Positions 1 through 5,014 of a DNA stretch of 5,014 bases are shown here, one piece after another. A program made the position numbers and the translations under genes. This stretch comes from Spirochaetales bacterium (GTDB lineage Bacteria; Spirochaetota; Spirochaetia; Treponematales; Rectinemataceae): contig JADLKI010000005.1 of the NCBI GenBank assembly GCA_015657395.1, forward strand, positions 141,376 to 146,389. Direction: 5' to 3'. Position 1 is the first letter of the stretch. Every line of letters starts with the position of its first letter. The notes under the pieces were generated by a model. The model saw nothing but the letters and a program-made list of their open reading frames with translations, did no database searches and was not told the DNA's origin.

Positions 1-156
1 CCCGATATCCCCGGCGGAATTCCCGCCTCTTCGCATTCCGATGGCATCTGCCTCAATTCCACAGTATACCTTGACGGACAACTTCTGCTGAAAGAGGGGC
101 AGGTTGTCGGTCCTACGGAAGAAATCGTCGCGCTGGCGAGAAAACTCGGGAAATAG
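1..156 (+). CDS. C-terminal end of a probable M29 aminopeptidase / NicX-like metalloenzyme (5' truncated)
   Basis: Frame 1 is open from the first base to the TAG at 154-156, giving 51 residues; the start lies outside the window. The tail has a Gly/Pro-rich segment, then Ser-His-Ser-Asp-Gly (residues 13-17 of the fragment), then a hydrophobic strand with Val-Tyr-Leu-Asp-Gly followed by a Lys-Glu-Gly turn. From family knowledge, M29 aminopeptidases and the related NicX-type 2,5-dihydroxypyridine dioxygenases carry a metal-binding His-x-Asp near the C-terminus followed by a 'DG...(D/E)G' beta hairpin, and this fragment fits that. Whether it is a peptidase, a ring-opening dioxygenase or another member cannot be told from the tail. 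It lies 59 bases upstream of the racemase gene on the same strand, so co-transcription is plausible. The coding call is fairly safe; the family call is moderate. Confidence 0.6.
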   Translation, partial: PDIPGGIPASSHSDGICLNSTVYLDGQLLLKEGQVVGPTEEIVALARKLGK

Positions 157-170
157 TCGGTATTTGTGAG

Positions 171-204
171 GATGGCCGAAGCAAAAAAGTACTCTTCGGC
201 CATC
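171..204 (+). promoter_or_regulatory. Perfect 11-bp inverted repeat (RNA hairpin) directly before the racemase ribosome site
   Basis: GATGGCCGAAG (171-181) is the exact reverse complement of CTTCGGCCATC (194-204), with a 12-base A-rich loop between them. The 3' arm ends one base before the GGAGG at 206-210. No run of T follows it on either strand, so it does not look like an intrinsic terminator. Possible roles are an intercistronic mRNA-stabilising or processing hairpin, or a structure that affects ribosome access to the racemase gene. The repeat is seen directly; its role is inferred. Confidence 0.6.
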
Positions 205-205
205 T

Positions 206-210
206 GGAGG
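206..210 (+). promoter_or_regulatory. Ribosome binding site of the racemase gene
   Basis: GGAGG sits 5 bases before the ATG at 216, a good match and spacing that fixes the start codon. It lies immediately 3' of the hairpin arm ending at 204. Confidence 0.8.
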
Positions 211-215
211 AGTCT

Positions 216-956
216 ATGAGAAGGATTTTCTGGTTAAATCCTGTTGCTCACTCCAAGCATAATCCAATAATGAAAAAAATGTTCCAGCGCGAAGCGGCTC
301 CGGATACGGAGGTCGCAGTCGAATCCCTGACAGACGGCCCCCTCCATCTGGAATATCACTATTATGGAGCCCTCGCCCTGCCAGAATCGATCGCCCTCCT
401 TCTCCGTGCGGAGAGAGAAGGTTACGACGCCGCCGTCATGGGCTGTTTCTACGACCCGGGGCTCAGGGAAATCCGCGAAGTCCTGACCACAATGCCAGTC
501 ATCTTTCCGGAAGAAACCTGTACGCAGCTCGCCTCCACCATGGGCGACAAGTTTTCGATACTTGTTGCAGAGAAAAAGTGTATTCCCGCCATGTCCGAAA
601 ATCTTGAACGCTACGGCCTCGGCAGAAAGCTGGCCTCATTTGTCAGCCTGGATATGAACGTACTGGAATTCCAGGAGGACCCCGCCGCAACTCAGAGCCG
701 GATGATGGCCGCCGGCAAAAAGGCCCTCGACGACGGCGCCGAAGTCCTGATCTTTGGCTGCACAATGCAGTATGGATTCGCCCCGAAGATGCAGGACGCG
801 CTCGGCGTCCCCGTCATAGACGCCGCAATCACGTCATTCAAATATGCAGAGTTCAGGGCCGATCTGCGCCAGCGTTACGGCTGGTCCCACAGCAAGCGTT
901 GTGCCTACGAATCGCCAAAGCGCGAGGAGATAACAGCATGGGGCCTGCCTTGGTGA
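216..956 (+). CDS. Asp/Glu/hydantoin racemase family protein
   Basis: This 246-residue protein has the length and layout of the Asp/Glu/hydantoin racemase superfamily, cytoplasmic cofactor-independent enzymes that invert a chiral centre using two cysteines as acid and base. The N-terminus has a short beta strand ending in Leu-Asn-Pro, typical of HyuE-like members. The first catalytic motif is Gly-Cys-Phe-Tyr-Asp-Pro-Gly with Cys77; the second is Phe-Gly-Cys-Thr-Met with Cys182. Their spacing matches that of characterised hydantoin racemases (about residues 76 and 181). The C-terminus keeps a Trp-Ser-His-Ser-Lys segment. There is no signal peptide or membrane segment. After the first half, Phe-Pro-Glu-Glu (97-100) stands where many relatives have a Gly-x-x-Glu-Ala turn, so the substrate may differ. 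It sits between an M29/NicX-like gene and a peptide-type ABC importer, suggesting that it acts on an imported amino-acid-like or cyclic-amide compound. The family is secure; the substrate (hydantoin, amino acid, or other, including maleate-isomerase-like chemistry) is not. Confidence 0.85.
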   Translation: MRRIFWLNPVAHSKHNPIMKKMFQREAAPDTEVAVESLTDGPLHLEYHYYGALALPESIALLLRAEREGYDAAVMGCFYDPGLREIREVLTTMPVIFPEETCTQLASTMGDKFSILVAEKKCIPAMSENLERYGLGRKLASFVSLDMNVLEFQEDPAATQSRMMAAGKKALDDGAEVLIFGCTMQYGFAPKMQDALGVPVIDAAITSFKYAEFRADLRQRYGWSHSKRCAYESPKREEITAWGLPW

Positions 957-969
957 ATATCGAGAGTAC

Positions 970-991
970 CTGGTCTAGCCACTGGTCTTAG
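970..991 (+). repeat. Short imperfect direct repeat in the racemase-binding protein gap
   Basis: CTGGTCTAG (970-978) and CTGGTCTTAG (982-991) form a direct repeat with a 12-base period, differing by one inserted T. The 58-base gap 957-1014 otherwise holds a run of five T (997-1001) and the ribosome site. Twelve bases is close to one helical turn, so a protein-binding site is conceivable, but a repeat this short may be chance. Confidence 0.3.
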
Positions 992-1000
992 GTTGCTTTT

Positions 1001-1008
1001 TAAGGAGG
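1001..1008 (+). promoter_or_regulatory. Strong ribosome binding site of the binding-protein gene
   Basis: TAAGGAGG is a near-complete anti-16S match, 6 bases before the ATG at 1015. It is the strongest ribosome site in the window. This agrees with the usual need to make the periplasmic binding protein in excess over the membrane components. Confidence 0.85.
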
Positions 1009-1014
1009 TATGCC

Positions 1015-2637
1015 ATGAAAAGTCAACTCAAGGGGTTGCTGTTTCTGTTGGTGTGTGTCGTTCTTGTGCAGGGGATAGGCGCACAGAGTCAAAGCAGGAT
1101 GATCAGATGTACGGTTTCGGGAACACCCAACATCGATCCCGGCGTCGGGCAGGATTATGGAAGCAGCATGGCACTGCCGAATCTGTACGACAGCCTGGTG
1201 TTTCCCCAGAACGACGGGACACTGAAACCGATGCTCGCCGAAAAGTGGGATATAGACAGCAGTGCGCTCAACTATACTTTCTATTTGAGGAAAGGCATCA
1301 AATTCCATAGCGGGAAAGAGGTAACTGCCGATGACGTGGCCTTCTCCATGCAGAGACTTCTGACGGTGGGCGAAGGTTATGCGTACCTGTTTACTGGTGT
1401 CGTGGATAAAGCCACCGTGGTCGACAAGTACACGGTGAAATTCACACTGAAAAAGAAGTTCGGCCCCTTCGTTGAAACCCTTGTCAGGCTCTATGTGCTG
1501 GACAAGGATCTCGTCACCAAAAACATCAACAAAAACGGCAAATACGGGGAGATAGGGGATTATGGCAAAGACTGGCTCATCACCCACGATGCGGGCAGTG
1601 GACCCTATACGGTCAGTGAATTGAAGCAGCAACAGTACCTCAGTGCGGTCCAGTTCAAGGATTACTGGGGAGGATGGGACAAAGATGCACCGGATTCATT
1701 CAAACTGATGGATACCACCGAGGGAGCCACCGTCCGTACGCTGATACGAAACAAGGATGTTGAGATCACCGACCAGTGGCAGACTATGGAGAACATCAAC
1801 GCAATGTCCAGACTTCCCGGGGTCTCGATTGCGGAAAATTTCTCTGGGACAATACTGAACGTCATGCTGAATACTAAGAAAGCTCCGACGGATGACGTAA
1901 ACTTCCGGAGGGCCCTGTCGTACGTGTTCGACTATGATTCCATCCTGAAGCTGTTCCCCGGCTCTGCCGCTTCCCAGTCCCCTGTGCCTCACGATCTGCC
2001 GGGATTTGCCGCCGTATCCTCATACAGGCAGGATATCGAAAAGGCAAAACGGGCGCTCCAGCAGTCAAAATATGCCAACCAGCTCGACAGATACCCTGTC
2101 GAGGTGCTCTGCAACTCCGACGTCCCGGATTTGGAGAAAATCGGCCTTTCCCTCCAGGCTGCAGCGGCGAAGATCGGCATCAAGATCGACATCGTCAAGG
2201 CGCCCTGGATATCGCTCGTCGATATGGTCTCCAACGTCGAGACCACACCCAATGGGACCATCATTTTTGTATCCCCGCATTACAACGAAGCCGGCTCCAT
2301 CATCGAATCCCGCTATCATTCCAAATCGACGGGGACCTGGGAGCAGGCCGAATGGCTGCAGGACAAGAGTATCGACGCAGCGATCGATGATGCCCTTGCG
2401 ACGATGGACCGCACTGCACGATTCGCCAAGTACAAGGCTATCCAGTCCAAAATCGCCAACGATATCGTCCCGACGATCTGGGTTCTCGATCAGGCGGAAC
2501 GCAGAGCGTATCAGAGTGACTATATGTACTGGCCCGGTGCCGAGCTGGCGAAAGCGGGAAAGCCGGTAACACCGGTGATGGGGTACAATTTCTACTTCCA
2601 CGATTTCAAGATTTTCCCCGACAGAAAGAAAAAATAA
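1015..2637 (+). CDS. Peptide-type ABC transporter periplasmic substrate-binding protein (SBP_bac_5 family)
   Basis: This 540-residue protein is the extracytoplasmic ligand receptor of the importer encoded downstream. Residues 1-23 form a signal peptide: Lys2 and Lys6, a hydrophobic core about 7-18, and a likely cut after Ala23 (Ile-Gly-Ala). The only cysteine in the leader, Cys14, lies inside the hydrophobic core without a lipobox, so a soluble periplasmic protein is predicted. Family hallmarks follow: the 'W.....TFYLRKGIKFHSGKEVTADDVAFS' type block at about 78-111, Gly-Ser-Gly-Pro-Tyr at 194-198, Asn-Phe-Arg-Arg-Ala-Leu-Ser-Tyr at 296-303 followed by Asp-Tyr-Asp, and the late Asp-Ala-Ala-Ile-Asp-Asp-Ala helix at 454-460. 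Length is normal for the DppA/OppA class. The segment 418-436, where DppA-like proteins carry an Asp-Pro motif for the peptide amino group, instead reads His-Tyr-Asn-Glu-Ala-Gly and then Glu-Ser-Arg-Tyr-His-Ser. This suggests a subfamily with a different ligand. The ligand itself is unknown. The start is fixed by TAAGGAGG. Confidence 0.92.
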   Translation: MKSQLKGLLFLLVCVVLVQGIGAQSQSRMIRCTVSGTPNIDPGVGQDYGSSMALPNLYDSLVFPQNDGTLKPMLAEKWDIDSSALNYTFYLRKGIKFHSGKEVTADDVAFSMQRLLTVGEGYAYLFTGVVDKATVVDKYTVKFTLKKKFGPFVETLVRLYVLDKDLVTKNINKNGKYGEIGDYGKDWLITHDAGSGPYTVSELKQQQYLSAVQFKDYWGGWDKDAPDSFKLMDTTEGATVRTLIRNKDVEITDQWQTMENINAMSRLPGVSIAENFSGTILNVMLNTKKAPTDDVNFRRALSYVFDYDSILKLFPGSAASQSPVPHDLPGFAAVSSYRQDIEKAKRALQQSKYANQLDRYPVEVLCNSDVPDLEKIGLSLQAAAAKIGIKIDIVKAPWISLVDMVSNVETTPNGTIIFVSPHYNEAGSIIESRYHSKSTGTWEQAEWLQDKSIDAAIDDALATMDRTARFAKYKAIQSKIANDIVPTIWVLDQAERRAYQSDYMYWPGAELAKAGKPVTPVMGYNFYFHDFKIFPDRKKK

Positions 2638-2671
2638 GGGGTAATGCTTGTAGGAATATATCGGTGTGACC

Positions 2672-2676
2672 GGAGG
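2672..2676 (+). promoter_or_regulatory. Probable ribosome binding site of the first permease gene
   Basis: GGAGG lies 11 bases before the ATG at 2688, longer than ideal. An AGG at 2684-2686 is too close to the ATG to serve. The weaker arrangement compared with the binding-protein gene fits lower expression of membrane subunits. The 50-base gap 2638-2687 has no convincing terminator. Confidence 0.5.
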
Positions 2677-2687
2677 CAGGGCCAGGT

Positions 2688-3704
2688 ATGCTTTCTTTTC
2701 TCGTAAAAAGACTGTTTCAGGGGATATTCGTGATCGTGGGTCTCTCCATCCTCATATTCATCATCGCACGCATCGTGCCGGGAGACCCCGCACGGATGTC
2801 CCTGGGGCCCCGTGCCCCACAGTTTGCGGTCGATGAATTGCGAAGGGAGATGCATCTCGACAAATCTTTGCCGGTTCAGTACTTCTATTGGGCAGAAGGT
2901 GTGTTCAGGGGAGATTTCGGGAAGTCCATCAACACGAAAAGGGCGGTGAACACCGACATCAGGGAATTCCTGCCTGCAACACTGGAACTGGCCCTCCTGT
3001 CGGGAATTCTGTTTATCATTCTGGCAATCCTGCTGGGGCTGCTCGCAGCGAAACATCACGACAAGTGGGTGGACAACCTGATACGTGGGCTGTCATATGT
3101 CGGCATCGCCCTCCCCGCCTTCGTCGTCGCCGAGCTGCTGCTGCTTCTCTTCGGCTATGTCTGGCCCATAATTCCGGTGCTGGGAAGGCTCAGCCCCGAA
3201 ACCGGTGCCCCCACACACATTACGGGGCTTTTCACGCTCGACAGTCTTCTTACGGGGAACTTTACTGCTTTCTTCAACGCCCTGGCGCATCTGATCCTGC
3301 CGGCTCTTGCCCTGGCGACAGGCCCCCTCTTCCAGGAAGCGAGACTCTTGAGAGCTTCTCTGGTCGACAATATGGGCAAAGAATACATATCCGTCGCGAC
3401 CGGCTATGGCCTGCCTTCGCGGGTCATCACGAAAAAGTATCTTCTGAAGCCCTCATTTATCCCTGTGGTCTCCGTGATGGGCATGGACCTCGCCTCGCTC
3501 ATGGGAAACGCCTTTCTCGTTGAGAAAATATTCGACTGGCCGGGAATCTCCCGCTATGGCATGAATGCGATGATGAACAAGGACCTGAATGCAATCTCCG
3601 CAGTGATTCTCGTGTTTGGAATTATTTTCTTCATCGTCAACATCATCGTCGACATAATAGTGGCTTCTCTGGATCCCCGGATTCGGCTGGGGGCCAAATC
3701 ATGA
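2688..3704 (+). CDS. Peptide-type ABC transporter permease, DppB/OppB class
   Basis: This 338-residue inner-membrane protein forms one half of the translocation channel and pairs with the permease encoded next. The N-terminus has the classic first helix (about 10-30) followed by Ile-Val-Pro-Gly-Asp-Pro (29-34), a signature of DppB-type subunits. A periplasmic stretch (about 35-97) includes Tyr-Phe-Tyr-Trp and Gly-Asp-Phe-Gly-Lys-Ser (75-80). Further membrane segments are near 98-121, 132-160, 196-213, 257-275 and 303-327. The cytoplasmic coupling loop that docks on the ATPases runs from Glu-Tyr-Ile (232-234) through Gly-Leu-Pro (241-243), followed by Lys-Tyr-Leu-Leu-Lys-Pro. A conserved Glu-Lys-Ile-Phe-Asp-Trp-Pro-Gly follows at 279-286, and the C-terminus ends with Leu-Asp-Pro-Arg-Ile-Arg. 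Its stop overlaps the next start by four bases (ATGA), so translation of the two permeases is probably coupled. The class is secure; the transported compound is not known. Confidence 0.93.
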   Translation: MLSFLVKRLFQGIFVIVGLSILIFIIARIVPGDPARMSLGPRAPQFAVDELRREMHLDKSLPVQYFYWAEGVFRGDFGKSINTKRAVNTDIREFLPATLELALLSGILFIILAILLGLLAAKHHDKWVDNLIRGLSYVGIALPAFVVAELLLLLFGYVWPIIPVLGRLSPETGAPTHITGLFTLDSLLTGNFTAFFNALAHLILPALALATGPLFQEARLLRASLVDNMGKEYISVATGYGLPSRVITKKYLLKPSFIPVVSVMGMDLASLMGNAFLVEKIFDWPGISRYGMNAMMNKDLNAISAVILVFGIIFFIVNIIVDIIVASLDPRIRLGAKS

Positions 3705-4564
3705 CGAAAGCACAATTCAAAGAAAACACCCGCCTCTACTGGTACAAGTTTTCCCGCAACAAACTGTCCGTCGTGGGCCTCTGCATAGTGCTGCTGTCGG
3801 TATTCTTCGCGCTGTTCGCAGAGGTGGCTACCCCCTACCCTCAACATGCCAAAGCCTTTGTGGATTACAGCCAGGCCGGACTGGCGCCGAGCAAAGCTTT
3901 CATCTGCGGTACGGATATATACGGGCGCGATATCTTTACCAGGCTCATCTTTTCATTCCGCGGCGCACTCCTTATGACGGTGATTGTCCTCTCAATCTCC
4001 GTCCCCGTGGGAGTCTTCCTGGGTTTGATCGCCGGCTACAACCACGGAACCTGGGTGGACATCGTCATAATGCGGACGGTCGATGTCTTTCTGGCCCTTC
4101 CTTCCATCATTCTGGCGATGGCCATTGCCGCGGTGCTGGAGCCGGGCATGAAGAGCTCCATGATTGCGGTCACCGCGATGTGGTGGCCATGGTACACACG
4201 GCAGGTCTACGGCATGGCGAGCTCGCTGAGAAATGAATATTTCGTCAAGAACGCGGAGTTGATCGGCGCAAGTCGTTTCCACATTCTCTTCCGCGAAATT
4301 CTGCCCAACTGTCTCTCCTCAATTTTCACGAAGATGGCGCTCGACGTGGGGTGGGTCATACTGATCGGAGCAGCGCTGAGTTTCGTCGGACTTGGAGAAC
4401 AGCCACCGACCCCGGGATTTGGCCAAATGATCTCCGAAGGTGCCCGCTATATGCCCGACTTATGGTGGATGACAATCTTCCCCGCCCTGGCGATAGCCTT
4501 CATCATCCTCGGCTTCAACTTCTTCGGGGATGGAATACGCGACATGCTGGAGAGAGGAAGATGA
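3701..4564 (+). CDS. Peptide-type ABC transporter permease, DppC/OppC class
   Basis: This 287-residue protein is the second inner-membrane channel subunit, partner of the DppB-type protein. It starts at the ATG of the ATGA overlap. The N-terminal Phe-Ser-Arg-Asn-Lys-Leu-Ser-Val-Val-Gly-Leu (17-27) leads into helix one, as in the OppC_N domain. Gly-Thr-Asp-Ile-Tyr-Gly-Arg-Asp (70-77) is the conserved DppC-class motif before the permease domain. Membrane segments are about 25-43, 89-112, 128-146, 152-166, 213-232 and 257-275. The coupling (EAA) loop is well preserved: Asn-Ala-Glu-Leu-Ile-Gly-Ala-Ser (184-191), then Phe-Arg-Glu-Ile-Leu-Pro-Asn (197-203). Leu-Ser-Phe-Val-Gly-Leu-Gly (226-232) and the C-terminal Phe-Phe-Gly-Asp-Gly-Ile-Arg-Asp (274-281) complete the family pattern. 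The ribosome site is only a G-run at 3689-3693, consistent with dependence on translation of the upstream permease. Confidence 0.93.
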   Translation: MTKAQFKENTRLYWYKFSRNKLSVVGLCIVLLSVFFALFAEVATPYPQHAKAFVDYSQAGLAPSKAFICGTDIYGRDIFTRLIFSFRGALLMTVIVLSISVPVGVFLGLIAGYNHGTWVDIVIMRTVDVFLALPSIILAMAIAAVLEPGMKSSMIAVTAMWWPWYTRQVYGMASSLRNEYFVKNAELIGASRFHILFREILPNCLSSIFTKMALDVGWVILIGAALSFVGLGEQPPTPGFGQMISEGARYMPDLWWMTIFPALAIAFIILGFNFFGDGIRDMLERGR

Positions 4565-4568
4565 GGCC

Positions 4569-5014
4569 ATGAACGAACATCTGTTGGATATACGGAATCT
4601 CAAGACATGGTACCGTACGTACCAGGGCTACGCCCAGGTTGTCGACGGCATCAATCTCAGCATCGACGCAGGTAAAAAAATCGGTATCGTGGGAGAATCC
4701 GGCTGCGGCAAAACGACCACAATGAAATCCGTACTGAGGGTCCTCGATGAAAGAAAAGCCTATCTTCCCGAGGGTGAAATACTCTTCAGAAACCAAAACA
4801 TATTGGCGATGAAGGAGCCTGAGCTGCAGCAGATCCGCCGGAGAAGCATTTCGATGATCTCGCAGGAACCCTCGGCGGCTCTGAATCCCGTCTTCACGGT
4901 GGGGCAGCAGATGTTCGATGTCATCGCATATTCGGAACAGGGCGGCTCGGGTCCGCATAAAAAAGAAATAACGGACATGGCCATAAAAGCCGTCAGGGAT
5001 GTCTTCATTCCCGA
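4569..5014 (+). CDS. Peptide-type ABC transporter ATP-binding protein, DppD/OppD class (3' truncated)
   Basis: The frame from ATG 4569 stays open to the window end, giving 148 residues, somewhat under half of a usual 320-350-residue DppD protein. It supplies ATP hydrolysis on the cytoplasmic face. The Walker A motif Gly-Glu-Ser-Gly-Cys-Gly-Lys-Thr is at 42-49. The Gly-Glu-Ile-Leu-Phe strand (69-73) and Ile-Arg-Arg-Arg (89-92) precede the Q-loop Ile-Ser-Gln-Glu-Pro (97-101, Gln99), followed by Ala-Leu-Asn-Pro, typical of peptide-transport ATPases. Signature, Walker B and C-terminal oligopeptide-transporter domains lie outside the window. The earlier ATG at 4561, in the ATGA shared with the upstream stop, is rejected because it meets a stop after three codons. 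The chosen start lies 4 bases after the upstream stop; AGAGG at 4553-4557 is a possible but distant ribosome site, so coupling is likely. Confidence 0.92.
   Translation, partial: MNEHLLDIRNLKTWYRTYQGYAQVVDGINLSIDAGKKIGIVGESGCGKTTTMKSVLRVLDERKAYLPEGEILFRNQNILAMKEPELQQIRRRSISMISQEPSAALNPVFTVGQQMFDVIAYSEQGGSGPHKKEITDMAIKAVRDVFIP

Noticed and set aside
171..215. Hairpin read as a Rho-independent terminator of the first gene
   Set aside because: No T-run follows the stem on the plus strand (it is followed by TGGAGGAGTC), and none follows on the minus strand.
1045..1059. Possible lipoprotein site at Cys14 of the binding protein
   Set aside because: The residue before Cys14 is Val and the preceding residues do not form a lipobox; the cysteine lies in the middle of the hydrophobic core, with a normal signal-peptidase site after Ala23.
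1000..1632. Long minus-strand open frame opposite the start of the binding-protein gene (210 codons)
   Set aside because: It lies antisense to a gene with a clear signal peptide and family motifs, its translation resembles no family I recognise, and I see no good ribosome site. Other long antisense or alternative frames over the transporter genes are rejected for the same reason.
2662..2672. Small stem CGGT-GTG-ACCG between the binding-protein and permease genes
   Set aside because: Only four base pairs with a three-base loop and no T-run; it is within chance expectation and overlaps the likely ribosome site.
4561..4572. ATG in the ATGA overlap as the start of the ATPase gene
   Set aside because: This frame runs Met-Arg-Pro and then a TGA stop; the ATPase frame starts at 4569.

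Overview
The window is a single, entirely plus-strand gene cluster from a bacterium with DNA of roughly balanced to slightly GC-rich composition. Two features suggest a diderm (Gram-negative-type) bacterium: a substrate-binding protein with a cleavable signal peptide and no lipobox cysteine, and strong purine-rich Shine-Dalgarno sites. I cannot name the phylum. Groups rich in peptide/amino-acid transporters (for example Synergistota, Spirochaetota or some Proteobacteria) are all possible.

Layout: positions 1-156 are the 3' end of a coding sequence whose tail resembles the M29 aminopeptidase / NicX (2,5-dihydroxypyridine dioxygenase)-like metalloenzyme superfamily. A 59-base gap holds a perfect 11-bp inverted repeat that ends one base before the next Shine-Dalgarno. 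Then comes an Asp/Glu/hydantoin racemase-family protein (216-956) with both expected catalytic cysteines. After a 58-base gap there is a peptide-type (Dpp/Opp) ABC importer: periplasmic binding protein (1015-2637), DppB-type permease (2688-3704), DppC-type permease (3701-4564, 4-bp ATGA overlap) and the first 148 residues of a DppD-type ATPase (4569 to the window end). A second ATPase (DppF type) would be expected just beyond the window.

Functionally, the arrangement reads as an uptake-plus-processing operon: the importer brings in a small amide- or amino-group-containing compound, and the racemase and the M29/NicX-like enzyme act on it in the cytoplasm. The substrate is not determinable from sequence. 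The binding protein lacks the Asp-Pro motif I associate with dipeptide-binding DppA proteins, so the ligand may not be an ordinary peptide. I saw no RNA genes, mobile elements, CRISPR arrays or clear Rho-independent terminator, and I do not see a previously undescribed system; the novelty here is modest.
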